From: Dysgonomonas sp. ZJ279
GTDB lineage: Bacteria > Bacteroidota > Bacteroidia > Bacteroidales > Dysgonomonadaceae
Assembly (NCBI RefSeq): GCF_011039205.1
Contig: NZ_JAAKEL010000001.1
Location: forward strand, 434,001-498,000
DNA: 64,000 bases
Direction: 5' to 3'
The notes under the pieces: model-generated
The model's database searches: none
Told to the model about the DNA's origin: nothing
The model's input: the letters and a program-made list of their open reading frames with translations, nothing else
Shown here: piece by piece, positions 36,412 through 46,488 of the stretch
How positions within the stretch are numbered: position 1 is the first letter of the stretch
How the letters are laid out: every line of letters begins with the position of its first letter
Program-made: the position numbers and the translations under genes

Positions 36412-36676
36412 AAGGAGCAAGACTTATAAAGGTCATCGACCTATTTATTATTTGTACCTGTGCCATGTGCAAGAATGCTTGGCAACAGATATTTATAGAA
36501 TTTCAAGAAAACTAAGTAAAAGAATGTATTTAATGTCGCATTTCAAAAATATAACTATCAATCATTGTTATACTTGGACAAACTATAAGTGAGTTTGCGA
36601 CCTTAATACTGACAAAATTACATATTTTATTCATATTCTGTCAGCCTTTTTAGTAAAGATTTGTGAAGATCGGTTT

Positions 36677-37513
36677 TCAGTCTGTTGGTTTAGCTAATGC
36701 ATAAGTCTTAGCTTTGAGGAATTCGCCAAACTCTTTTATGTCTGTGTATATAGCCTGTTCTTTTGGCATGATAGGTTCTCCCAATCTAATATGTATTGTT
36801 TTACCTCTCTTGTTATATACTTCGTGTCCGAGACGCAACGAACGTAATTTCCAGCTTACTAAATCCAGAAAATTGAAAAACCAAGAGTTGTGCCCACTGA
36901 AGTACATTGGGATTACAGGTACTTTTGCTTTCTTTATCAGTTTTACTACCGGTTCTTGCCATTCACGGTCTTCGACCTCCATTTTGAGGCCTTTTAGTTT
37001 CGTCTTGGATACTGCTCCCGCAGGGAAAAAGCCGAGTGGATGCCCTTCTTTCAGATGATCTATACATTGCTTTATGCCTTCGAGGCTCGAACGTGCAGCC
37101 AGCCTTCCGCTTTGAAACGGATTGACAACAATGAAATGCATAGCCATTGTATCGATCATACCGAGAATATAATTCACCATCATCTTATAGTCGCCACGTA
37201 CCGAACCTACTTTGTCGATGGCCGCTATTCCGTCTATGTGTCCGTAGGCATGATTGGATACTGTGATGAACGCCTTTCCTTCAAATTGATCGAGGACTTC
37301 TATATTTTCTACAATGATATTTACTCCTACATCTTTCAATAGGTTGTCGCAGAAAGCAACTCCTTCGTATTGCTTAGAAGTATCATAGATGCGGTTCACT
37401 TTGTTGAGCCCGGTCAACCACATTGCAAAACTGATTATTATATTGCCAAATGTTCCTTGAAGAATAGGATTCATTTTGCGAAGTTCGTCTTTACTTATAA
37501 GTTTTTCTTTCAT
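36677..37513 (-). CDS. Lysophospholipid acyltransferase (PlsC-like)
   Basis: 278 aa from the ATG at 37513. The catalytic segment VSNHAYGHIDG (His near 90) has one more residue between His and Asp than the NHxxxxD of classical PlsC; the NHPxGGIDG form common in Bacteroidota is the same. FFPAGAVS near 164 is the acyl-acceptor/phosphate motif. It probably acylates lysophospholipids or glycerol phosphate at the inner membrane; the exact substrate is unknown. The 265-bp gap between its stop and the sigma-54 activator start is AT-rich, with a reverse -7-like TAATTTTG at 36613-36620. Confidence 0.87.
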   Translation of the reverse strand: MKEKLISKDELRKMNPILQGTFGNIIISFAMWLTGLNKVNRIYDTSKQYEGVAFCDNLLKDVGVNIIVENIEVLDQFEGKAFITVSNHAYGHIDGIAAIDKVGSVRGDYKMMVNYILGMIDTMAMHFIVVNPFQSGRLAARSSLEGIKQCIDHLKEGHPLGFFPAGAVSKTKLKGLKMEVEDREWQEPVVKLIKKAKVPVIPMYFSGHNSWFFNFLDLVSWKLRSLRLGHEVYNKRGKTIHIRLGEPIMPKEQAIYTDIKEFGEFLKAKTYALAKPTD

Positions 37514-37589
37514 GCGAAAAATGCATTTAATGAATAACAAAGGTGGTTAAAAATAGGAAAACAGGCAAATATTCTTTTCTGCTAATTTG

Positions 37590-38081
37590 CTAATCTTTTA
37601 GTTCGATAACTTCTAAGTCTCGGATGTTACCATTATCTAAAATAAATCTGACAAGAGTTCTGACTTTATGAAAGCCGTATTTGCCGGCAGCACCGGGGTT
37701 AATAAACAAACAATTATATTTTTTATCGAACATTACTTTCAGTATATGCGAATGCCCGTCTATGAATAATTTAGGCGGATTGGTATTTAATATTGTACGA
37801 ATTCGAGGTTCATATTTTCCGGGGTAACCTCCGATATGAGTTATGAGTATATCTACATCATCTACGGTAAAGCGCAGAAATTCGGGATAGGCAGTACGCA
37901 CTTTACTGTCATCTATATTTCCATATACTGCTCTAAAAGGTTTTAGGGCTTCGAAACGAAGAGCCAGATCCATAGAGCCGATATCTCCTGCATGCCAGAT
38001 CTCATCGCATTCGGCAAAGTATTTTTCGTATTTTTCGTCCCACCAGCTATGTGTATCCGATAATAGTCCGATCTTTTTCAT
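37590..38081 (-). CDS. YfcE/MJ0936-type metallophosphoesterase
   Basis: 163 aa, a minimal calcineurin-like domain. Metal ligands are in GLLSDTHSWW (Asp and His), WHAGDIGS, VYGNIDD, ITHIGGYPG and DGHSHI. These enzymes hydrolyse phosphodiesters such as cyclic nucleotides or model substrates; the true target is unknown. It starts 6 bp after menA ends, so it is cotranscribed. Confidence 0.92.
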   Translation of the reverse strand: MKKIGLLSDTHSWWDEKYEKYFAECDEIWHAGDIGSMDLALRFEALKPFRAVYGNIDDSKVRTAYPEFLRFTVDDVDILITHIGGYPGKYEPRIRTILNTNPPKLFIDGHSHILKVMFDKKYNCLFINPGAAGKYGFHKVRTLVRFILDNGNIRDLEVIELKD

Positions 38082-38087
38082 ATGCGA

Positions 38088-38993
38088 TTATAGATTTATA
38101 CAAATAGAAAACGCAACGGATAATAAAAATGTTCCCATCGATGTGTATTTGAGGTAGGGGTCTAAAAGCCGATTTTCTTTTGTGCGAATAATATTGGATA
38201 ATATTTTTATGAAAAGTAAAAATACAAGAACGTAAAAATACTGATAGCAGTTCGATAGATATAAAATTCCATAACCTACAAAACAAGCAAGTGAACCAAT
38301 AGTCAGAATGCTATGATATCGTTTTGCCTTATCGAGCCCTATGCGAACGGGTATTGTGACTTTCCCCGACTTCTTATCGTTTTCAAGATCACGCATATTA
38401 TTAATATTAAGTACCGCAGCCGATAAAAATCCTAACCCGATAGCAGGTAGCCACGCCCTGAAATCTAAGGCATGCGTATGAAGAAAATAGGTGCCGACCA
38501 CAGGGACAGGACCGAAGAAGATGAAAGAAAACAGATCGCCTAGTCCTTTATATCCGTATGGGTTTTTTCCTGTCGTATATTTTATAGCTGCTACAATGGC
38601 TGCCAAGCCTAAGCCGAGAAAAATAAGAATATACTTTATATCCATAAATTGCAATGCTATATATATAAGGAGTGAACCCACTATTGCAGCCAGTCCGATA
38701 ACTATATAGATGCCTCTTTTCATTTGCTGAGGTGTTATGGCTCCGCTTTGTACCGTACGCTTGGGGCCGACTCTTTCGCCTGTAATATCTGTTCCTTGCT
38801 GATAATCGCCAAGATCGTTCGCCATATTGGATAACAATTGCAGAATAGTTGCGATAAGGATGGTTAAAATGCAGACTGTAATATTGAATTTGCCTGTGCT
38901 GAAAGCCAGGCTACTACCACAGATAGCCGTAGCTACTGCAAGAAAAAGTGTTCGGGGGCGCAATGCTGAGACCCAAGAGGATATTGATGCCAT
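38088..38993 (-). CDS. menA: 1,4-dihydroxy-2-naphthoate polyprenyltransferase
   Basis: 301 aa integral membrane protein with about eight to nine helices. It attaches a polyprenyl chain to DHNA in menaquinone synthesis. The first Asp-rich motif is NDLGDYQQGTD (near 58) and the second is NNMRDLENDKKSGKVTIPVR. RPRTLFLAVATAICGSSLAF at the N terminus is typical of MenA of the UbiA family. It begins 6 bp after the DUF5686 gene and is followed by the phosphoesterase. A quinone pool would also be used by the flavoprotein at 7.9 kb. Confidence 0.94.
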   Translation of the reverse strand: MASISSWVSALRPRTLFLAVATAICGSSLAFSTGKFNITVCILTILIATILQLLSNMANDLGDYQQGTDITGERVGPKRTVQSGAITPQQMKRGIYIVIGLAAIVGSLLIYIALQFMDIKYILIFLGLGLAAIVAAIKYTTGKNPYGYKGLGDLFSFIFFGPVPVVGTYFLHTHALDFRAWLPAIGLGFLSAAVLNINNMRDLENDKKSGKVTIPVRIGLDKAKRYHSILTIGSLACFVGYGILYLSNCYQYFYVLVFLLFIKILSNIIRTKENRLLDPYLKYTSMGTFLLSVAFSICINL

Positions 38994-38999
38994 TCTGTT

Positions 39000-41447
39000 T
39001 TAATATATTATCGATCTGAAAGCATCTATGCCAATGCTTAATCGAACGTCAAATTTAGTGTATTTTACGTTATTAAAAGAAGTGAATGCTCCAAAAGATA
39101 TTAGTCTGGTGAGATTAATAGAATATCCGGCCTCGGTATAGAATTTATTATCGGGGGTATACAGGCTTTTCAAATGAAGTGTTTCCATAAATGGCTGCCC
39201 CTGAAAAAACGGGATACGTTTCAGCAGGATATATTTACTGGTATAATTTATACGCGTATCTATCCAATGGCGGTTGGTAGAGTATTCATAACTGTTTAGC
39301 ATCAGGTACGAATCGAATGGGTTTTTGCATGTCAAGAATGAATTTACAGCATCGAAATGATGATAGTCGGCAAAATGTACCCTGTCGTTATTGCCGATAA
39401 ATGTTCCTGCTTCTGCCGAGTAGTTGATATGGCTGAAATAGCTTAAAGCTAAAGATTGATTTATTCCTGCCTTTATTTTTCTGAATTTAGAATTGTTTGT
39501 CTGCCAAGAAGAAAACCCCTCTTCATAATCAATTAGAAATGTTGGCGACGCATAGTTCTCATATCTCTTTACTCCCTTTTTTATAGAATAATAAGCGTAT
39601 GGTGTATATTCGAGACCGACATTATAAGACGTTTTATCAAAACTGTCATCACTATATATATTCGGTCTGATATTGCGTCTGGCTCCCCAGATCACAAAAT
39701 CAGTATTGTTGCTTAATCCTCGTCGTTTGGCAATCTCGAATCCTGTATTCAATTTGAGTCCGTTCGCTAAATCGATTGAATTCTGTACGGCAACGAAATC
39801 TTTTTGATAAAAATAACTAAGGTTTTTGCCTTTCGATAATGACGAATACATATTGTCTAGACGAGCAGCCCCTAGTGGGTTAAAATCGGCGGACGTGGAG
39901 CCGGCTGATAAGCTTAAACTCCCAAGTTTCATAGGTGCATAATCCAAATCCATATTTGTACCTCCAATAAAACGTTCTCTGGCTGTGGCGTAATACAGAT
40001 AAGGGCTGATTCTTAATTTTTGTTTCTCATTGAGTTTGTTTGTAATCGTAAATTTTTGCCCGATCCATGCCCCGTCCACAAAATTATATTCAGGTAGGAT
40101 TCTTAGCAGACCGTCATATCTCACCCTGACCTTACTTGAGTCCGAACCCGTTTGTCCTCCCATCAGCAAATTTCCAAACGAAAATCTGGATGGTTTATGC
40201 TTTTCGCGAACCGAATCTATGCGTTGTTGTATTGAATCTTTTCTGACAAAACTTATAGCCTCCCTTTCGTCCAAAGGGATAACTCGTATCTGCTTCCAAT
40301 ACGAAGAGTCCCTATTTTGTGCCAAACTGTCCGATAAAGTGGTGTATAAAGAATCTGTTTTGATTTCAAAATTTCGCTTCGTGTTTTTCTTTTCGGCGAT
40401 TATTTTCATCGCATCTTTATTTACATCTACATGTTTGTATTTAAGCGATGCATAATAGTTGAGAGCTCCGCTTATACCTAGAAAATCAAGATTGGAAGCG
40501 ACAAAATAGCTGACAGGCAGATAAACATCTTCTGCTATTTTCTGATAAGTAATAGTATATGTTCGGTTGTCACCTAAATCATGGCTGCTCAGTTCGGCAA
40601 GATTTATATGCCATGTACCATCCACAATATAGATATAGCCTTCGAATAAAATGGGGTCTTTTACCTTTGGGCTAACTTTAATCTTGTTTATTGTCGTTCC
40701 ATCTTCTTCGCTGTATCCTTCATATCTGAATTTGTAGTAAGAAAATGCATTTTCATTTAGCGGTGATATAAACTGTCCGAGTTTGGATGTATATAGTGAC
40801 CCATTCATAATACTTATAGCTTCTTTCGAATCAAAGTTGTCGGGAATGCTGCTGGAAAAAGCTATTACCGTTTGCTTGTATTTGTCGGGGGCGTTATATT
40901 CTATTTCGTTGAATGTTTCCTGAACGAACATTTGGTTTCTAAGCTCCGAAGCCTTCATCCCTTCTGACTTTTGAATCATTCTGTCTAATAGTTTTGAGAT
41001 TTTGAATAATTCCATATTCACCTTTATATATGTATCGGCAGTATATCCTTTTACTGTATTTGCATAATAGGGGGCTTTAGCGATTGCTTTTCGCATTATT
41101 TCATAGGCTGGGTCTTCGGTATTTGATACGGTTACCTCTTTTAGATCAAAAGGTTTTTCTTCCAAAGAAATATTTACGATAGTAGTTTCATTAGGCAGTA
41201 TTTGTACTCGGCGTTCGATTCGTTCAAAGCCCAGGCATTTAAATTCGACCAGATAACTGCCGGTGGGCAAGGTTGTCTGGTATTGTCCATTTTCATTGCA
41301 GACTAATCCGTGATTAATCTCCTTTATATACACGGTTCCTCCATGTAAAGGTTCGTTTGCTTTATCTGTAATTTGTCCTTTGAAATTTTGTGATGAAAGG
41401 TTGAATGTAAAAAAAAGGAAGAAGGATAAAATACCGAAATACTTCAT
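39000..41447 (-). CDS. DUF5686 outer-membrane protein with carboxypeptidase-regulatory-like domain
   Basis: 815 aa with signal peptide ending LSSQ (residue 19). The N-terminal beta-sandwich (about 20-105; GQITDKANEPLHGGTVYIKE) is the CarboxypepD_reg-like fold found on SusC-type proteins, but no TonB plug follows. The rest is DUF5686, ending in a large predicted barrel (about 450-815) with final residues RSIIY. Function is unknown; it may be a transporter or assembly barrel. It is first in a run with menA and the phosphoesterase. Confidence 0.88.
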   Translation of the reverse strand: MKYFGILSFFLFFTFNLSSQNFKGQITDKANEPLHGGTVYIKEINHGLVCNENGQYQTTLPTGSYLVEFKCLGFERIERRVQILPNETTIVNISLEEKPFDLKEVTVSNTEDPAYEIMRKAIAKAPYYANTVKGYTADTYIKVNMELFKISKLLDRMIQKSEGMKASELRNQMFVQETFNEIEYNAPDKYKQTVIAFSSSIPDNFDSKEAISIMNGSLYTSKLGQFISPLNENAFSYYKFRYEGYSEEDGTTINKIKVSPKVKDPILFEGYIYIVDGTWHINLAELSSHDLGDNRTYTITYQKIAEDVYLPVSYFVASNLDFLGISGALNYYASLKYKHVDVNKDAMKIIAEKKNTKRNFEIKTDSLYTTLSDSLAQNRDSSYWKQIRVIPLDEREAISFVRKDSIQQRIDSVREKHKPSRFSFGNLLMGGQTGSDSSKVRVRYDGLLRILPEYNFVDGAWIGQKFTITNKLNEKQKLRISPYLYYATARERFIGGTNMDLDYAPMKLGSLSLSAGSTSADFNPLGAARLDNMYSSLSKGKNLSYFYQKDFVAVQNSIDLANGLKLNTGFEIAKRRGLSNNTDFVIWGARRNIRPNIYSDDSFDKTSYNVGLEYTPYAYYSIKKGVKRYENYASPTFLIDYEEGFSSWQTNNSKFRKIKAGINQSLALSYFSHINYSAEAGTFIGNNDRVHFADYHHFDAVNSFLTCKNPFDSYLMLNSYEYSTNRHWIDTRINYTSKYILLKRIPFFQGQPFMETLHLKSLYTPDNKFYTEAGYSINLTRLISFGAFTSFNNVKYTKFDVRLSIGIDAFRSIIY

Positions 41448-41634
41448 GTGTTATCTGTTTTGCGTAATATCATTTAAACTGCAAATATATTAGAAATATT
41501 ATACTTGGAAATTAAGAATGTGAAAAAGTGACGCTTTTTCGACAGGTTATGCTAACAAATGTTTATAAGGGTATTCGGTTTTAGATTATTTTATTATTTT
41601 TGCTAGTCAATATAAGTCAAACCTAACGAGAGAA

Positions 41635-43020
41635 ATGCTAACTGTAGAAAAAATTGGTGGGACATCTATGTCTCAGTTCAAGGATGTATTGGATAATGTA
41701 ATTGTAGGAAAGAGAAAACCGGAAGAACTATACAATCGTATATTCGTGGTATCAGCATATAATAATGTGACCAATTGGTTGCTCGAACATAAAAAAACGG
41801 GTGAGCCGGGAGTTTATGTTCAATTTCTCGAAAATGCCGATTACAGTATAGGTTTGGATAGCTTGTGTCAGCGCCTTCTCCTTATTAATGACGGATTCGA
41901 AAGTATCGGTTTGAATCTGGCTGAAGCTCGTGAGTTTATTACCTATCGTATCAAGCAGGCTAAAACGATGTTGCATAGCCTAAGTAAAGTATTGGCTTCG
42001 GGTTATGTCAATGCTGACGATATCTGTTTGGCGGCGCGCGAAATATTGGCGTCAGTGGGTGAGGCTCATTCGGCATGGAACTCTGTTAATATTTTGAATA
42101 ATAGTGGTATATCGGCAAGGTTTATCGACCTGTGTGGATTCAACGACTCGTTGCCACTTACTATAGATGAACGTATTCATCGTGCATTTAAAGATATAGA
42201 CTTCGGTAAAGATCTTTGTATTGCAACAGGTTATACAAAGGGGACAGAAGGTATTATGCGTGCTTTCGACAGAGGATACACTGAAGTTACATTCAGTAAA
42301 ATCGCGGTAGAGGTTCACGCTAATGAAGCAATTATACATAAAGAATACCACTTATCGAGTGCCGATCCTAATATTGTTGGGGTCGATAAAGTTGTTCCGG
42401 TGGGCTATACCAATTATGTTATTGCCGACCAGTTGGCGGATATAGGTATGGAAGCTATTCATCCTCAGGCTGCAAAGCCGCTCGAGTTGGCGAATATCAA
42501 TATTCGTATAAAAAACACATTCGAATCGGAGCACCCTGGGACTATAATAACGAAAGAATATGTTTCTGAAATTCCAAAAATAGAAATAGTATCTGGTACA
42601 GATAAAGTATTAGCCATCGAGATACATGATCCTATGATGGTCGGTGAGGTTGGTTTCGACTTACGTATCATGCAGATGTTTTCTAAATTTGGAGTAAGCT
42701 ATATACTAAAATCGACCAATGCTAACTCGATTACAATGGTAGTCTGGGATAATTATAAGTCTCGTGAGTTGATAGCTAGTCTTGAGCAGGCCTTTTACCG
42801 TGTTATTTCGGAGCGCGTAGCGTTGGTGTGTGTGATGGGGACTAATATTGCAATGCCGGGATTCTTATACAGAGCATCTAAAGCTCTGTTCGAACAAGGT
42901 ATCAATGTCGAAAGTTTTGCACAGTCGCTTCGTCAGGTAAATATGCAGTTTGTTATTAAGAGAGAACACTATAAAAGCGCTGTTATAGCTCTAAACGACG
43001 AATTGTGCCTCGATAAATAA
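41635..43020 (+). CDS. Aspartate kinase, ectoine-type (Ask_Ect-like)
   Basis: 461 aa. It phosphorylates aspartate for Lys/Thr/Met biosynthesis. The N terminus VEKIGGTSMSQFKDVLDN and the segment RIFVVSAYNNVTNWLLEHKKTGEPGVY match, from memory, the Ask_Ect subgroup first known from ectoine clusters, which differs from the usual KFGGTSV form. The kinase core includes ATGYTKGTEGIMRAFDRGYTEVTFS. Two ACT domains occupy about 310-461. No ectABC or Asd genes are adjacent. Its allosteric effector cannot be predicted. Confidence 0.85.
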   Translation: MLTVEKIGGTSMSQFKDVLDNVIVGKRKPEELYNRIFVVSAYNNVTNWLLEHKKTGEPGVYVQFLENADYSIGLDSLCQRLLLINDGFESIGLNLAEAREFITYRIKQAKTMLHSLSKVLASGYVNADDICLAAREILASVGEAHSAWNSVNILNNSGISARFIDLCGFNDSLPLTIDERIHRAFKDIDFGKDLCIATGYTKGTEGIMRAFDRGYTEVTFSKIAVEVHANEAIIHKEYHLSSADPNIVGVDKVVPVGYTNYVIADQLADIGMEAIHPQAAKPLELANINIRIKNTFESEHPGTIITKEYVSEIPKIEIVSGTDKVLAIEIHDPMMVGEVGFDLRIMQMFSKFGVSYILKSTNANSITMVVWDNYKSRELIASLEQAFYRVISERVALVCVMGTNIAMPGFLYRASKALFEQGINVESFAQSLRQVNMQFVIKREHYKSAVIALNDELCLDK

Positions 43021-43440
43021 GGCGAAATAGTATTTTAATATTTTTTTTATTGTAAATAATAAATTTAAATTCTATTTTTGCTAACTGAATATAGCAAAAT
43101 AGATACTTTAATACCATCGTGGAACACTTCTAATCATTTTAGACATTCCATAACAAAATATAATCTTTTTGTCTCATTAGGATGTTTTTCTATCTAAAAT
43201 TCTTTATTTTAGACGAATAAAACGAGATGCCGAGCGTTCTGATTAAAAGAAAGGTATATCGATGTGTATTTTTAATATATAAAAATCTTTGAAAGATAAA
43301 ATGGATTTGTATATTTGTACGCTTGTACAAACACTATTTACGCCATTTTTACTGGATTTAGAATAAATATTGTATAAACAAATATTATAAATTTGAAAAT
43401 TAAAAATTAATTCACTAAACTTAATTTATTTATTATCACT
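43021..43440. other. Non-coding gap upstream of exbB
   Basis: 420 bp, very AT-rich, with no credible reading frame and no tRNA. It contains an 8-bp hairpin TCTAAAAT / ATTTTAGA at 43193-43213, which has no T-tract, and the promoter below. I see no further structure. Confidence 0.6.
43288..43317 (+). promoter_or_regulatory. Promoter of the exbB-exbD-exbD-tonB operon
   Basis: TTTG at 43288-43291, an 18-nt spacer, TATATTTG at 43310-43317. This predicts a leader of about 115 nt. Confidence 0.6.
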
Positions 43441-44262
43441 ATGGAAACTAAGAGACAACAACCAAAACAAAAGCCTAGATCAAAAGGCGTTTCAGCTGCG
43501 ATTGTAATTGTTGGCTGTGCTATTGTAGCATTCTGCTTTTTCATCTTTGTTTGTGGAAATCCTAGCGGTTTCGACGAAAAAGGGCATCCACTTCCAGGTA
43601 ATGTTTTCGGAATTTTATACCAAGGGGGGTATGTGATACCTTGTGTAATCACATTGCTTCTTACTGTACTTGTTCTTTCTGTTGAGAGATTCTTTGCATT
43701 GAACAGAGCAAGCGGTAAAGGAAGCACGTCTAAGTTTATCTTAAATGCTAAAACTAAATTAGCTGCTGGCGACATCGCTGGAGCTGCAAAACTTTGCGAT
43801 GAGCAAAAAGGTTCAGTTGCTAACATCCTAAAAGCAGGTCTTGTTAGATATGAAGATGTAGAGAAACTTACAGATCTTCATAACGACGAAAAAGCTGCTA
43901 TTATCCAAAAGGAAATAGAAGAAGCTACTACATTAGAGCTTCCTTACCTACAACAAAACCTATCGATCATTGCAACAATCTCTTCATTGGGTACATTGTT
44001 CGGACTATTAGGAACAGTACTAGGTATGATCAAGTCTTTCCAAGCTATGAGTAGCGAGGGATCACCAGATTCAACAGCACTGGCACTAGGTATTTCTGAG
44101 GCCCTAATGAATACAGCAATGGGTATCGGTACAGGTGCGTTAGCTATCATCTCTTATTCTTATTTCTCTGGTAGAGTAGAAGAAATGACCAATGCAGTAG
44201 ACGAAGTTGGCTTCGCTGTTGGTCAAACTTATACTCAAACTCACGGAGGTTTGTCTAAATAA
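43441..44262 (+). CDS. exbB: ExbB/TolQ/MotA-family proton channel
   Basis: 273 aa. The first membrane helix is at about 18-38; two more lie in the C-terminal half (about 176-200 and 225-245). The MotA/TolQ/ExbB signature is LSIIATISSLGTLFGLLGTVLGMI, followed by ALGISEALMNTAMGIGTGALAI. ExbB forms a pentameric inner-membrane channel that uses the proton gradient to energise TonB. Codon use is strongly biased, suggesting high expression. It is first in an operon with two exbD genes and tonB. Confidence 0.94.
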   Translation: METKRQQPKQKPRSKGVSAAIVIVGCAIVAFCFFIFVCGNPSGFDEKGHPLPGNVFGILYQGGYVIPCVITLLLTVLVLSVERFFALNRASGKGSTSKFILNAKTKLAAGDIAGAAKLCDEQKGSVANILKAGLVRYEDVEKLTDLHNDEKAAIIQKEIEEATTLELPYLQQNLSIIATISSLGTLFGLLGTVLGMIKSFQAMSSEGSPDSTALALGISEALMNTAMGIGTGALAIISYSYFSGRVEEMTNAVDEVGFAVGQTYTQTHGGLSK

Positions 44263-44331
44263 TTAATATTTTTAGATTAATTTGTGGAATTTCTATGAGA
44301 TTCTACTCTAATAAGAAAACAAAGAGAAGAT

Positions 44332-44940
44332 ATGGCTAAAGTAAAGGTTAAAAAACAGGATACGTTTATCGACATGACGGCGATGAGTGACGTTACTGTG
44401 CTCCTGCTTACATTCTTCATGCTTACATCAACATTTTTACCAAAAGAACCCGTACAGGTTTTGACTCCGGCATCCGTGTCTGAGGTAAAGATTCCTGAAA
44501 ACGACGTTTTAACAATACTAATCGATCCGCAGGGCAAAGTGTTTTTAAACATGGACAGACCTGAGAATAAGGTTGCAGTATTGAAGTTGATGGGGCAGGA
44601 TTATGGTATTACGTTTGACGACAAACAAATAAAATCTTTTGTAGAATTGACCCATGTTGGGGTTCCTATGAATAGAATGTCTGGCTTGTTGAACTTACCA
44701 ATGGATGAGCAGAGTGCTGAGATTAAAAATTTTGGGGTGCCTACAGATAGTACAAATAATCAACTATCACGTTGGGTAAAACATTTTAGGGAAGTAAATG
44801 AGGACGCATCTATCGCTATCAAAGCAGATCAGTCGACTCCATATCCATTAGTGGATGGTGTGATGAAAACTTTGATCGAATTGAAAGAAAACAGATATAG
44901 TCTTATAACCACTCTTAGGGGAATGCCGGAAGGCCTATAA
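44332..44940 (+). CDS. exbD: Biopolymer transport protein ExbD, copy 1
   Basis: 202 aa. The single membrane helix carries the channel Asp in DMTAMSDVTVLLLTFFMLTS (about 14-33), after a short basic cytosolic tail. The periplasmic part is about 165 residues, longer than E. coli ExbD of about 140 aa in total. It sits inside the ExbB pentamer and couples proton flow to TonB. It lies 69 bp after exbB and 27 bp before the second exbD. Confidence 0.92.
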   Translation: MAKVKVKKQDTFIDMTAMSDVTVLLLTFFMLTSTFLPKEPVQVLTPASVSEVKIPENDVLTILIDPQGKVFLNMDRPENKVAVLKLMGQDYGITFDDKQIKSFVELTHVGVPMNRMSGLLNLPMDEQSAEIKNFGVPTDSTNNQLSRWVKHFREVNEDASIAIKADQSTPYPLVDGVMKTLIELKENRYSLITTLRGMPEGL

Positions 44941-44967
44941 TAATCAAAAACTAAAAAGAATAAGATT

Positions 44968-45624
44968 ATGTCAGAAGTACAAACCGGTGGCGGCGAAAAG
45001 AAAAAAGGCAAACCCCAAAAGCTAAACCTACGAGTAGACTTTACTCCGATGGTTGATATGAATATGTTATTGATAACCTTCTTTATGTTTTGTACAACAT
45101 TGAGTAAGCCGCAGATCATGGATATTGCGATGCCTACCAATGATGAGAACTTAACAGAAGAAGAGAAAGATAAAGTTCCTGAGTCTAAGACGGTGACTCT
45201 TTTGCTAGGTGAAAATGATAAAGTATATTATTACTTTGGAAAACCTAAATATGAAGATTACACATCGTTGAAAGAGACTGATTATTCTCCCGAAGGTATT
45301 CGTGGAATTCTTTTAGAACGTAATGCGGCAGCTGTTCAAAAAATGACTGAGCTGAAGCGTGAAAAACGTGAAAATAAAAGAATGTCCGATGAAGACTTTA
45401 AGAAACAAGCAAGTGAAATTAAGAATGATAAAGAGTCTATGATTGTTGTAATTAAGCCGACAAGCGATGCAACATACGAGAATCTGGTTGATGCTTTAGA
45501 CGAAATGCAAATTTGCAGTATCGGCAAATATGCAATTGTTGATATGGCCGAAGGCGATCAATTCTTAATCGAGAACTTGAAAACGAAAGGTGCTTATGGC
45601 GCTCAAGCTGCAACTCCGAAGTAA
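44968..45624 (+). CDS. exbD: Biopolymer transport protein ExbD, copy 2
   Basis: 218 aa. The membrane helix DFTPMVDMNMLLITFFMFCT (about 25-44) has the conserved Asp. The cytosolic N terminus is Gly/Lys-rich. A charged insertion (MTELKREKRENKRMSDEDFKKQ region, about 130-152) is absent from copy 1, so the two copies are diverged and may form a mixed dimer (inference). The arrangement exbB-exbD-exbD-tonB is common in Bacteroidota. Confidence 0.92.
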   Translation: MSEVQTGGGEKKKGKPQKLNLRVDFTPMVDMNMLLITFFMFCTTLSKPQIMDIAMPTNDENLTEEEKDKVPESKTVTLLLGENDKVYYYFGKPKYEDYTSLKETDYSPEGIRGILLERNAAAVQKMTELKREKRENKRMSDEDFKKQASEIKNDKESMIVVIKPTSDATYENLVDALDEMQICSIGKYAIVDMAEGDQFLIENLKTKGAYGAQAATPK

Positions 45625-45648
45625 TCACATTATTAAAAGAAGAAAATT

Positions 45649-46488
45649 ATGGGAAAAGACATAAATTTGAATTCAGGCGAATGGTGTGATGTAGTCTTTG
45701 AAGGAAAAAACAAGCAGTATGGTGCTTATAGACTTCGTCAAAGTTCTTCAAAAAGACACATCGCGGCATTTATTGTAATGCTTCTGTTCGCTACGTTTGT
45801 CGCAGCGTTGCCAGGGCTAATCGGTGTTGTGAAAAATCTTACAGCGAAAGACGATCTTGGTCCGATGGAAGACACTTTTGCAATGTCGAATATACCTGTT
45901 GAAGAACAAGTACAACAAGAGAACCTGATTAAGCAGGAGACTGCACCACCGCCACCACCGTTGAAAACAACAGTGAAGTTTACACCTCCTGTTATCACAG
46001 AAGATGACAAGATTGATGAAGATAAGTTGATGAAGTCTCAAGAAGATTTGACAACAACTAAGATCACTATCTCTGTGGCTGACGTGAAAGGTACGGACGA
46101 TAAGCATGGTGTTGATATTGCCGAACTAAAGGAACATAAAGTAATTGTTGAGCAAAAAGTAGACACTGACAAGCCATTTGTTACAGTTGAACAAATGCCA
46201 ACGTTCCCTGGAGGCGAAATGGAAATGCATAAGTTTATTAACGAGAACCTAAAATATCCTGTTGTTGCACAAGAAACAGGTGTTCAAGGTCGTGTAACTA
46301 TTCGTTTCGTTGTAACTAAAACAGGTGCAATTTCGGATGTAACAGTTATCCGTGGTATCGATCCTTCTTGTGATAAAGAAGCAGTAAGGGTTGTAAAAGC
46401 GATGCCAAACTGGATTCCTGGAAAACAAAATGGTTTGAATGTACCAGTATATTTTACACTTCCGATTGTATTTAAGTTAAGACAATAA
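45649..46488 (+). CDS. tonB: TonB energy-transducer protein
   Basis: 279 aa. A membrane helix lies at about 38-60. An N-terminal cytosolic segment (WCDVVFEGKNKQYGAYRLR) is the start typical of Bacteroidota TonB. A Pro-run linker (TAPPPPPLKTTVKF) spans the periplasm. The C-terminal TonB domain (about 190-279) reads FPGGEMEMHKFINENLKYP, then GRVTIRFVVTKTGAISDVTVIRGIDP and MPNWIPGKQNGLNVPVYFTLPIVF. It transmits energy to outer-membrane receptors. Confidence 0.95.
   Translation: MGKDINLNSGEWCDVVFEGKNKQYGAYRLRQSSSKRHIAAFIVMLLFATFVAALPGLIGVVKNLTAKDDLGPMEDTFAMSNIPVEEQVQQENLIKQETAPPPPPLKTTVKFTPPVITEDDKIDEDKLMKSQEDLTTTKITISVADVKGTDDKHGVDIAELKEHKVIVEQKVDTDKPFVTVEQMPTFPGGEMEMHKFINENLKYPVVAQETGVQGRVTIRFVVTKTGAISDVTVIRGIDPSCDKEAVRVVKAMPNWIPGKQNGLNVPVYFTLPIVFKLRQ

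Noticed and set aside
40030-40455. 141-codon plus-strand frame antisense to the DUF5686 gene
   Set aside because: No domain and no start signal. It is the shadow of a well-supported gene.
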